31,684 nt of DNA from Symbiotaphrina buchneri (Eukaryota; Ascomycota; Symbiotaphrinales; Symbiotaphrinaceae): assembly GCA_001599915.1 (NCBI GenBank), contig BCIG01000045.1, positions 1 to 31,684 of the forward strand, written 5' to 3'. This document shows, in pieces, positions 1 through 9,358 of the stretch; position 1 is the first letter of the stretch, and every line of letters starts with the position of its first letter. The translations under genes and the position numbers were made by a program. The notes under the pieces are model-generated. The model ran no database searches, was not told the DNA's origin, and saw only the letters and a list, made by a program, of their open reading frames with translations.

Positions 1-95
1 ATTTGAGGGATATCTTTCGACGCTGCAGTGGCCGTCTGCGCGTGCTGAGAGCGAGATGGTCGAGGAGGAATTGATGGAATTGATGAGGTAGCCAT
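1..95 (-). CDS. 5' end of an IPPRP-containing protein, possibly AIM21-like (partial)
   Basis: On the minus strand an ATG at 95-93 opens a frame that stays open to the window edge, giving 31 codons that begin MATSSIPSIPPRPSRSQ. The IPSIPPRP stretch is a proline-rich, SH3-ligand-like motif. A start of this kind, with further IPPRP repeats, is what I remember of fungal AIM21 proteins, which act at cortical actin patches. Only the N-terminus is visible, so the assignment rests on one motif. The plus strand is also open over 2-91 and could be the last 29 codons of another gene, but that reading has no recognisable motif. Everything downstream lies outside the window. Confidence 0.42.
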   Translation of the reverse strand, partial: MATSSIPSIPPRPSRSQHAQTATAASKDIPQ

Positions 96-1801
96 GATGT
101 GTATGTTGTTGTTAATTCGGTCTTTGTGGTTCAAGGAAATCTGCATGTCGAGACAGGAAAGATTAGCTTGAAGTGATCCAGCGGGAAAAAAGACGCAGTG
201 CAGGGATCTAGAGGGATTTAATTGAACGCGACACTTCAGGTGCAGAAAAGCCGCAGGCCCCAGTCAGGTGTTGGCATGCCATGCTGTCACCTGGAGGCTC
301 TTTTGTTTTCAAGCCCAGCTGGCTCCTCCTGCAGGGCACCGACTTTTATCTGTTGGGCCACGGCTTCTTTATCTGCGTCGATCCCCAGCAAGATCAAGTC
401 CAGATAGCGAACCAGAGGCCTGCGGATATGCTGCAACAAGGGCAATAAGAATAAGAGATCAAGGACTTACCAACAAAAGTGATTCAACATCGAAAAAGAG
501 GTATCGTGTGGATTTGATTGTATTCACGGTTTCAACGGAATTCGTTTCTTTGAAGTCTTAAGTGGAATGGGGACAGCGGGTATGTAGGAACTATGTACCT
601 TTTGACGGTGAGTTGCGTGCCGGGCCTTTACAATGACGTTCGGTTTCATTGGTCCGAGCCACAGGCCAGCCCGAGCCCAAACATGCAGGCCCCGACGCTT
701 TCGCCAGGTTACAAGGTTACAACTTACCTGAGATTTTCTGATGTATTTTTGTATCATTCTTTCTCTCGGTGGGTCTATGATGCATTTTCTCCCCATAAAA
801 TTGATGAATATCAAGCTTAGCCACAAGTATATCTCTCACATATATTCGTAACTGTTAGGACTGCAAGTTCTCGCTCCGAAGATAAGGTGCCTTTGTAGTA
901 TTTCCCTCATTGCTGGCAATCCTCCAACGTGGGGACAACAACGATACCTGCCACATCACCACCCCGGTCCTGTAACTCAGGGGCAAAGGCGTGACACGAC
1001 CCTACAAGGAAAGACAACTTCAAGGACCAGGTCACCAGTTTCTTGCTGTCTCATGACGCTGATTCGTGCCTCGATACGCTCCATACAGCCTAGGGGAAGC
1101 CGTGGCTTGAAGGCCTTTACTCCTCACGTGCACACTAGCTCGCCCTAGGCCCTCTGAGGTCGTTCTTCCTTGAAAGGGCCCCGCACTATGCCCATAAATA
1201 TACGGTGTACACCGTCCGTCTCTGAGGTGAAGGTTCTAGACAAGGGTAATTCAGCCATCGGGGCGCAGTAACAAAACACAAGACTTGTTTTCAGTAGAAG
1301 TGTTTACGATGGTGGAATGTCTGTACTTCTGTCAGTTCATAAGCCCCTCGGGTTTGTTCCTGGCCTTGGATGTCTTCGTCCAAGTGTCCCATTGGCGTTT
1401 CTTATTCATCTACCCCGCACAACCCATTCCAGGGTCAAACCGATCCTGCCCAACATGGTATTCATTTTTGGGCTCTCTCATCACACCGCGGTTTATATGT
1501 ATATGACTGGTCCCATATGGGCTTGTAGAGTACGCGGTTAATTAGGAGCCAGAGCCCGCAGGTGCAGCTGACTCGCAGGCGGAGTTATAGCCATATGGAA
1601 TGACAATTCTCGGGTTCCACGGGCCGAGGGATCTGGTGAGCGTAGATGCCATTAATCGGCGATATTACCCCATGAAACACTTGATCAGGAATAGCGCAGA
1701 TCACGTCGTTGGAGGAGGGGCATAGAACGTGACGGGAACCACACCGTTGGAGGCATATCCGCGGCTTGAAACCCCGCATGCATGCATTACGTGTGTTCAT
1801 T
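96..1801. other. Intergenic region, no supportable gene
   Basis: About 1.7 kb with only short overlapping frames (longest 100 codons) and no recognisable domain. It should contain the promoter of the minus-strand gene at the left edge. An AT-rich ATAAATATA stretch near 1195-1203 and a perfect 14 bp palindrome at 1202-1215 look promoter-like, but no gene start follows them convincingly. Where the first 150-200 residues of the aminotransferase gene should lie (before 1802), none of the conserved N-terminal motifs of that family is seen in any frame. Confidence 0.6.
1202..1215. repeat. Perfect 14 bp palindrome ACGGTGTACACCGT
   Basis: The bases ACGGTGTACACCGT are their own reverse complement. 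They directly follow an ATAAATATA stretch. The shape suits a dimeric regulator site, but no gene is tied to it and 14 bp palindromes can occur by chance. Confidence 0.5.
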
Positions 1802-3077
1802 TTTACTTACATGAACGCGGTACAATCGGCACGACCGCGAGGCTTGAATGTCGTCCCGGTCGCCATTGACGCCGAAGGCATGTGCGCAAAGGGTAGAGGA
1901 GGTCTGGAAGATGTTTTGAAGAATTGGGACCCTCAGAAGGGAAAGAGGCCGCATTTAATGTATACGGTAACGTACGTGATGACGCCATCCTCCCTAAAAA
2001 TGACAAGCTTCAAGGAATATGCGGGGATTGACTTTGAGCTGCAGGATCGGCCAGAACCCCACTAGCGGGACCTTGAGCCTCTCGCGTCGCAAGGAGACTT
2101 ATGCTCTCTGCTCCAAATACGATGTTATCATTATTGAAGATGATCCGTATTGGTATCTACAGTTCCCATCGGCAACGTCGCAGTCGCCGGCACACACCTA
2201 CAGGAACCCCGGCAGATCATCCGGATATGACTTCCTCGACTCCCTCATCCCCTCTTACCTCAACGTCGATACCGATGGCCGTGTCATTCGCCTTGACACT
2301 TTCTCCAAGACCGTTGCACCTGGCTGTCGTCTAGGATGGATCACCGCGCAGCCCGAAATTTGCGAGCGAATTCTACGCATCACCGAAACCAGCACACAAC
2401 AACCTTCAGGATTTGTGCAATCCATGATCGCTGAGCTCCTCATGGGTCCTGCCACAGCCGAGGATCCTGGTCGCGGAGGCGCCCGCGATGGCTCCGGCTG
2501 GAACATGGACGGGTGGGTGCGCTGGCTCGAGGGGCTCCGCGGCAGCTACGAGCGACGGATGAACCGGATGGTCAAGATCCTGCGTGAGGGCGCGTACTAC
2601 ATCTCCGAGTCGTCGCAAGACGAGAACGACGACAACTTCGCGCTCATCTCCAAGCAGCCCATGTACAGCTTCCCGACGCCGCTGGGCGGCATGTTCATCT
2701 GGCTGCGCCTGCACCTGGCATCGCACCCGCTCGCGGACGAAATCAAGGGCGGGCAACCGCGGCTGGCGCGCGCGCTGTGGATCTTCCTCACCACCAAGCC
2801 CTACCTCGTCCTCGTCTCCCCCGGCCGAATCTTCGCCCCGACAAAGGAGATCGAGGAGGAGCGCGCGTGGGAGTACTTCCGCCTGTGCTTTGCCGCTGTC
2901 GAGGAGCAGGAGGTCGATGAGATGAGCCACCGCTTCGCTAAAGCCGTCAGGGCGTTCTGGGACTTGAAGGAGAAGGATATCGTCAAGTTGGAGGATAGCG
3001 AGCAGGAAGCCCTGGCGAAGGGTACGGGCGAGAGCGCAGAGGAGGGGTTGGCTATGTTGATGGCGAGAGGGTGTTAG
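1802..3077 (+). pseudogene. Aro8-type aromatic aminotransferase, N-terminus missing
   Basis: This is the C-terminal 400 residues of a class I/II PLP-dependent aminotransferase of the fungal Aro8/AADAT type, which transaminates aromatic amino acids or 2-aminoadipate. Homology begins at FTYMNAVQSARPRG (1802) and runs through MYTVTIGQNPTSG and IIIEDDPYWY, then the PLP-lysine motif TFSKTVAPGCRLGW (Lys codon 2307-2309), and on to a normal C-terminus at TAG 3075-3077. One intron fits at 1972-2044 (GTACGT...GCAG), joining MYTVT to IGQNP. Family members usually have about 550-600 residues. The first 150-200, with the LAGG and substrate-loop segments, are not found upstream. A TGA at 1730-1732 closes the upstream frame and no AG acceptor lies close to the homology start. 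I infer a 5'-truncated gene. A distant first exon, or a remodelled N-terminus, is possible. The family call is firm. Confidence 0.8.
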
Positions 3078-3468
3078 ATGCTTGACCCCTCGTGTCTGCA
3101 TCTTGAGTGAAGGAGCCTATATATGATGAATTGTGCGTGGAATGACTGCGGTTTGTTTTGCAAGCGGGGTATACATGATGCTTGTTATGTTTTATCTGGC
3201 ATTTAGATGGACGCACGGCCTAGACCAACTCTCCGGCTGACGACGTATGGATGACCCATGCCGTGCGACGATGCGGCAAGCCCTCTGAAGAATGACGTCC
3301 TATATGTGAATGCTGCATCAAGTCTATGAGATCTGACCGCGAAAGAAAACAAAGCAAGAAGCCAATAGTCTAGCGGTATATGTATGCGTACCTCTCCCAT
3401 CTCTATCGTCGTCACATCATGCCGTAGCTGCATTGCATTACACATTATATCCTCATCTTCATAGGTCC
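3078..3468. other. Convergent 3' intergenic region
   Basis: 391 bp between the converging ends of the aminotransferase and hydrolase genes. It should hold both 3' UTRs. I see no further gene or structured element. Confidence 0.6.
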
Positions 3469-5187
3469 CTAGCCGGGGCCCTCCTTCAATACTGTCCCTT
3501 CCTTCTCCTCTATGACCTCCGGGGATGATGAGCCCCTCGCACGATTCTCGCAATACGCCTTGACGACCTGGACGACCCTCCTCCGCTCGTCAGGCCAGTC
3601 AAAGACCTGTGCATGGTCTAACTTCTCGAACCAGAGTATCTCCAGCCCATCGCCTGTCCAGGGACGGGTCTTCCAGATTTGCTCGCCGTCAGCAGTAGCG
3701 GATTGATCTGAGCGTGCAGAGAGCAGCGGTTTGCGCTCGGCATGGCCGTTTGGAGAAGCGGGCTCGGCGTCAATGGGCACAGTAGGGGTCGGTACTCTCT
3801 TGCCCTGCGCCAGCCACGCGCCGACAACGGGCGTATCGACGATGAGATCCCTGCCTCCGAGCACGACCGTCGCGGGGCGCGGCTCGGCGCCATCCTCTCC
3901 GCCTAGGACGTCCTCCATCCACAGGACGTTCTCGCTCCAGAAGAAGCGGCGGGCGAGGGTATGCGCGACGAGGGGGTCCTTGCTGGCGAAATATCACAGC
4001 TGCAGCTCGTTGGCGCGGCGCGGGCGGCGGTGCGTGAAGTTGTACGCTACGTCTGGGAGGTGCAGGAGGAAGACGACGGGGTCGATGAGCACGAGCGCGG
4101 CGATGCGTGGCGCGAGTGAAGGCGTGTGCAGGAGGTGGGTGGAGACGACGCTACCGTAGCTGTGTGAGACTAGTATGAAGCGCTCCCAGTTGTGGAAGGC
4201 GAGGATCCGCGCGATCTCTTGCACCATGGCTTCTTTGCGGAGGGCGGGCGCGGTGAGTCGGAAGCTGATGGGGAGGAGCTCGACGGCGATGATGCCGATG
4301 GATGTGTCGGTGAGAGCGGAGTTGCAGTTGTTCAGCTCGTTGAGGAAGGTGACATAGGGGAGCAGACCGATGCCGATGCCGTGGATGAAGAGCACGGGAA
4401 GCTCGGTTTTGGAGGTGTGGGGCCGGTACCAATATGCGACGGACTCGGTGGGCGCACGATGGGGGCTTAGAAGGGCGACTGGCCGTAGAGGGAAAGAGGA
4501 GAAGAAGCTCAGAGGCGAGGGTCTGTAGAATGCGAAGGAGTTGTAGAGGAGCCGGCAGGACGTGTAGGTGTCCACAAAGAAGACAATCTGCACACTAATT
4601 AGTGTCCCTGATGCGGCGTTTCTTCAAGAGGTAATTATGCTCACCATATACCAGGTCAAGCTCCTCGGTAGCACATGGATCTCATCCAACGTCAACCGCA
4701 AGCACTTGGCGCTTCCACGCCCATGGGGTATCTCCCTATGAAGAAGGTCTTCCATCATGCAAACATATTCCTCCAGCTCTTCATCATCCTGGGGATGGAC
4801 GTCCCCTTTGTTGAAGAACGCCCATCGCAGGAACTCTTTGACATTATCTCGTCTTATCTCCTCCGCCGGCGCGTCCAGGAACCATTTCTCGAGGTACCGC
4901 TCAGGGTCCGTGACGCTATCCAGACATCGCTTGTATAGTGCGCGGCGTTGTTCCCGGCTGACCAGCTCCGGGTGGACAGTGGCTTTCTGAATATAGACGG
5001 CAAGAGGCAGCGAGACCAGCAGGAAGAAGGCGCTTTCACATGAAAGCCAGACGGTGAGGATCCAAGGTATATGAACTCGGACGAAGTAGGACAAGACTAG
5101 TATCACGAGGCTGGCCGGCGGAAGATACTGGAAGAAGAGAGTGCATATTCGAATGGAGATATATTCCCCTGTCGACGTTCCCAACAT
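3469..5187 (-). pseudogene. Alpha/beta hydrolase with one in-frame TGA
   Basis: Two exons (5187-4645 and 4587-3469) with a 57 nt intron (GTGAGC...GTGCAG). Exon 1 begins MLGTSTGEYISIR and has hydrophobic segments around residues 15-65, suggesting a membrane anchor. Exon 2 has the oxyanion-loop motif LFIHGIG (HG 250-251) and the nucleophile elbow SHSYGS (Ser324). Downstream are GGRDLIVDT, with the likely acid, and LDHAQVFDW, with the likely catalytic His. The frame would encode 553 residues, but codon 379 (3996-3994) is TGA inside ANELQL-stop-YFASKDP. Related proteins, as I recall, carry Trp there (TGG), so a single G to A change explains it. The stop comes after the nucleophile but before the predicted acid and His, so a product ending there should be inactive. 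The 174 codons after the stop remain open and family-like, which points to a recent mutation, a base-call error or read-through. Substrate unknown. Confidence 0.8.
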
Positions 5188-5719
5188 GTTGGAAGCGGTG
5201 CAGCCTCAACCGGGAGCTGAAGGAGAAACGGTGCAGGTTGTCACGCGCAGTTGGCGGTCTGACGCCGGCGAGTAGAAGTTGAAAAGATGAGGCTGTGCTA
5301 GCATGCTGATTTCCCGGGTTATATTAGCGAGGATCAAGAATCGCGCCGGTTCACCCGTAAATTCCCTGTTTTGAGGGTTTGAGAGAAGGAGGGCGTTATG
5401 ACAAGAACAAGAAGTATTTCCTACTGCCTAAATAATGTCGGCGCGTTGTTGTTGGGCGGTGAGCCTCGGCCCAACAGCTCAGGGTCCATACCTGAACAGC
5501 CGAAACCTGCGCCATGTCTCGGAATGCACCAGTTTCGAGCGTCCAGGTCTAGCTACCCATATGGGGGAATCCTCGCATTTTGGAGAACGGGCTGGGCGGG
5601 GAACCAGTTCGCCGACGGCGCGATCTTGGCCGGTCATTAATGGCTCTCTACGACGACAGGAAAAGAGATGCCTCTATGAAAGGTATTTGTGACGAGTGAC
5701 TTCCCTGTAATTGCTCAAT
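5188..5719. promoter_or_regulatory. Shared divergent promoter region
   Basis: 532 bp separate the start codons of the hydrolase (minus) and the acetoacetyl-CoA synthetase (plus), so the region should hold both promoters and 5' leaders. Open frames here are short and lack domains. I see no clear TATA element or palindrome that decides a start. Confidence 0.5.
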
Positions 5720-8406
5720 ATGGATCCCCATCCTGTCCCCAGGAAGCTATGGGAACATCCCGACCCTGAGCAAACTCCTATAGGGAAATTCAAGACGCGG
5801 ATAAACAAAAAGAGGGGCCTGAATCTCAAAGTATAATGCATCTCAGAACGTAGTTGAAGTGGATGAGCTGATGTTCGAATAAACAGACATATGATGACCT
5901 ATATCAATGGTCGTGCAACGAGAGACTGCAGTTCTGGGAGGATATGTGGGAGCAGGCGGAGCTGATCCATGAGGGAGACTACGAATACGTATGCTTTTGG
6001 CCCTCATTCAGCGGTCCTAGCTGCTTACTACCGCGAAGATTGTGGACCCTAATGCCCGAATGGATTCAATCCCGAAATGGTTTCCCGGTGTGAAACTGAA
6101 CTGGGCTGAGAATATATTGTTCAATCGGGCTTCCCCTGGAGAAGCTCCTAGCAAATCTAATAAGTCGGTCCGCTCAAAATCCCATAAAGAGGACAACAAG
6201 GTCGCTCTCCTGGAGGTCAAGGAAGGTATGCGAGAAGGAGTTCGTCCTGTGACATGGGGCGAACTCCGAACTCGAGTGGGTCGAATGTCCAATGCAATGA
6301 GAAGAGCCGGTGTCGTGAAGGGAGACAGAGTGGCTGGTGAGTTACTCTTGCTACTTCCTGCAGAGGAACCATGATTAAGGACTGACGGCTGGCACACAGT
6401 TGTTGCTCAGAATTCTGTAGACACGCTTGTTGTTTTCTTGGCCGTCACCTCCTTGGGAGGATTGTTTTCCTCGAGTTCAACTGATATGGGCGTAAAGGTG
6501 AGCTTATCAGTGCGATTTTCAGATCACAACTCTCCAGTCCATACTAATGAATGGAGCTAGGGCATATTATACCGCATGACGCAAATAGAACCAAAATACA
6601 TTTTCATGGACGACTGGACTGTATACAATGGGAGAAAGGTAGATCTACGACCAAAGATGAAAGAGATAATAGACGGTATGAAGAGCGTGGGAGAGTTTAA
6701 AGGTCTCGTTTCTCAAGCCCGCTTCGAGCAGCCGGCAGATATACAAGGCATACCTCCCAGGTATCACGCATTCTTTGTGCGTTGAAAGACCAACTGCTGA
6801 TTGCACGACAGTCAAACAGCTGCGGACTTTGTCAAGGATATAGACTCGGATGAATTGACATTTGAGCGAGTGGAATTCTCGGACCCTTTCTTGATAGTGT
6901 ATTCTTCAGGGACAACCGGTCAGCCGAAATGCATTGTTCATTCAGTAGGGGTGAGTCTAATTCCCCCCTATTGCATGTAAGGACTTATACGAAGTATATA
7001 GGGCGTACTATTGAGCGGCAAAAGAGAGAATGGACTGCACAGGAGCATAACACCGGACTCGGTATATTTGCAATATACAACGGTCAGTCAACTGCAGAAA
7101 GCTCCGGAGATGTTCAAAAGTAATTGACCGATTTTAGACTGGATGGATCATGTATTTGGCCATGGTGAATGTTCTGCTGTGTAGCGCCACGACCGTCTTG
7201 TATGATGGGTCTCCTTTTCAGCCCGATTTGCATACCTATCTCCGAATGATCGGGGACTTGAAGTACGTGACTCGTGATGCATGATAATTGACCACTGACG
7301 ACCAGCAGGGTCACCCACCTTGGCACATCTCCTCGATATCTTCACGAGATCGAGAAAGCAAACATCATACCTAAAGATGTTACTGACCTCAGCCATCTTA
7401 AATCTGTAATCACGACTGGTATGGTACTTTCTGACGCTCAGTTCGAGTGGTTCTATGACTCAGCCTTTCCACCATCTGTACATCTGGGGAACTTCTCCGG
7501 TGGTACAGATATTGCGGGAAGCTTCGCACTGGAGAACCCTCTGTCGCCGGTGTATGTGGGCGGCTGTCAGGGTGCTGCCTTAGGTATACCGGTAGAGATT
7601 TATGACTCCCTGATAGAGGGCGGAATCGGCGTCAAAGGACAACCGGTCGAAAATGGCATACCGGGAGAACTCGTAGCGTAAGTCTCCTAGCCCATGTGAA
7701 GCTGTGCTAAACGGTCACAGCACTAAAGCCTTCCCAAACATGCCGGTCATGTTCTGGGGAGAGAATGGACGCCAGAGATATTTTGATGCTTATTTTGCCA
7801 GATTCGATGGTAAGCCACTGATCTTCCGGGGTGATAATCCGAGCTGATCCCCGGAATTAGATGTGTGGACGCATGGAGATTTCATAACGAGACATCCAAT
7901 CACAAAATCTATCATTTTCCTCGGCCGAGCAGATGGCGTTTTGAATCCTTCCGGAGTCCGTTTCGGTTCAGCGGAGATATACAGCATCATTGAAAAGGAC
8001 TTCTCTGAGCAAGTGGCAGACTCCATCTGCGTTGGTCAGAGGAGGCCGCAAGATGCTGACGAAACTGTCTTTCTGTTTCTCCTCATGACACCTGGCAAAA
8101 AGTTCACCAACCAGCTGGTGAACGCGATAAAAACTGCTATCCGAAAAGAGTTGAGCAGCAGACATGTACCAAAGTATGTGTTTGAGACTCCCGAGATACC
8201 AGTAAGTCTTTGCCGCATGAGTCTCTGAAGCAGTCTAACCAATCCAGACCACCGTCAACCTTAAAAAGGTCGAGCTTCCCGTAAAGCAGATTATCTCCGG
8301 GAAGGTTATTAAGCCTTCTGGTACTCTGCTAAATCCGGAGAGCTTGAACTATTATTACCGGTTTGCCAAAGTCGAAGATTTGGTGGAACCGAAGAGCAGG
8401 CTATAG
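5720..8406 (+). CDS. Acetoacetyl-CoA synthetase (12 exons)
   Basis: ANL-superfamily acyl-CoA synthetase that activates acetoacetate to acetoacetyl-CoA with ATP in the cytosol. Exons: 5720-5830, 5887-5988, 6039-6336, 6400-6497, 6561-6760, 6812-6950, 7002-7082, 7138-7262, 7309-7677, 7721-7809, 7861-8201 and 8248-8406. All eleven introns are GT-AG, 46-63 nt long, and every junction keeps phase, giving 703 residues, close to the usual 650-700. The N-terminus has the ACAS_N-like part with WFPGVKLNWAENILF. The ATP-binding P-loop YSSGTTGQPK is at 300-309, and YTTTGWIMYL (from 341) is typical of this enzyme. NFSGGTDIAG, HGDFI and GRADGVLNPSGVRFGSAEIY follow. The C-terminal ISGKVIKPSG carries the expected catalytic lysine. 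The start ATG follows an in-frame-free leader. All motifs are intact. Acetyl-CoA synthetase is less likely because of the YTTTGW and GSAEIY context. Confidence 0.93.
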
Positions 8407-8500
8407 ACCCTCAATCTCGATAGACAATAGAAGCGTGGAGAGCAGCACTCTCTGCTGGGGTATATATCGGTATAAAGAACTTCCGGACGAACGAGAGAAA

Positions 8501-9358
8501 TCATTTCTTTCCCTTCTTCTTGCCCTCTTTCTCCCCTTCTCCAGTCCAGCCTCCTTTGACCAGGACTTCTCTCGCGACCTGATTGATCAATCGAAATCGA
8601 TCAGGTCCTAGTTTGATCCCGCCATACCATCGGCTGACGACAACCATCACACCCCAGACATCCATTGTACTCATAAGCTTCAGAAGTCTGCCCCCAGCTG
8701 CGCTTTCGCCGTCGTCGTCACAGTCTTGATATGTAACCTCTCCAGACCGTATCCGCCATGCTGTAATGTTGTGTGTTGCCTTTGCAACCTTTTTGTCCGT
8801 ATCTATAAGATGTCCTAGAAAATCCTCCGCCTGTTGTACGCTCGTCACGCCCACCGCACGGGCAATAAAGACAGACTTCTTCTCCACAGCTGGTTCGCTC
8901 ATGACCCAATCTGGTGGATCGAAAGTATACTCTGTCGATTGTTGGCGTTTGTTCCCTTCATAATCTCGGTATTCCCACCTTTCCGCACCCTCCTCCCTCT
9001 CCTCGATAGCATCCTCGCCGACGTGCTGATCCTCCTGTTTCGGCTCTTCTCCGAGTAAACGCTCAACCTCCTCCACAACATCGAAGAGACAGACCATCCC
9101 TTCCTGCCATACCCGACTGACCACATCTGCCACTATTTGTACGACTCGGCGTCCTTCGCCTTTTTCTCCAAGGGCGCTTTCTGTGCCCAGCACGACGGGC
9201 GGGATTGAAGGGTAGGTCGGCGGGAGCTCTAGACGTAGGGATATTGGGTGTGTCGGTAGTGACAGAATGTAAACATCAGGATCGGAGGATGCGGTTAGAG
9301 TGTTTTCGTTGTAGATGGAATTGATGGCGGATATTTCGTCGATGAGGTCTTGGGACAT
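8501..9358 (-). CDS. YIH1: YIH1/IMPACT family regulator of Gcn2
   Basis: Intronless frame of 285 residues. Residues 1-105 form an RWD domain (start MSQDLIDEISAINSIYNE, with the LPPTYPSIPP motif), which in this family binds Gcn1 and so limits activation of the eIF2-alpha kinase Gcn2. An acidic linker around 110-130 follows. The C-terminal IMPACT/UPF0029 domain spans about 155-270, with KSVFIARAVGV, HNITAWRI, the DDDGE-AGG signature and VVVSRWYGGIKLGPDRF. The tail is Lys/Gly-rich (GKKKGKK). Length and domain order match fungal YIH1. The gene converges on the acetoacetyl-CoA synthetase with a 94 bp gap between stop codons, so the two 3' UTRs probably overlap. Nothing is missing. Confidence 0.93.
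   Translation of the reverse strand: MSQDLIDEISAINSIYNENTLTASSDPDVYILSLPTHPISLRLELPPTYPSIPPVVLGTESALGEKGEGRRVVQIVADVVSRVWQEGMVCLFDVVEEVERLLGEEPKQEDQHVGEDAIEEREEGAERWEYRDYEGNKRQQSTEYTFDPPDWVMSEPAVEKKSVFIARAVGVTSVQQAEDFLGHLIDTDKKVAKATHNITAWRIRSGEVTYQDCDDDGESAAGGRLLKLMSTMDVWGVMVVVSRWYGGIKLGPDRFRLINQVAREVLVKGGWTGEGEKEGKKKGKK

Noticed and set aside
9-25. A 17 bp exact inverted match to 9655-9671 (GATATCTTTCGACGCTG).
   Set aside because: The match does not extend on either side and an exact 17-mer of this kind is only mildly unlikely in a 31 kb window. No element boundary lies at either copy.
1542-1652. Minus-strand 36-codon frame MASTLTRSLGPWNPRIVIPY, with a Ser/Ala/Gly tail.
   Set aside because: Reads like a small protein end but has no family match, no clear signal peptide and no supporting promoter.
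2406-3101. 231-codon minus-strand frame.
   Set aside because: Antisense shadow of the GC-rich aminotransferase exon; composition is Arg/Leu/Ala-heavy with no domain.
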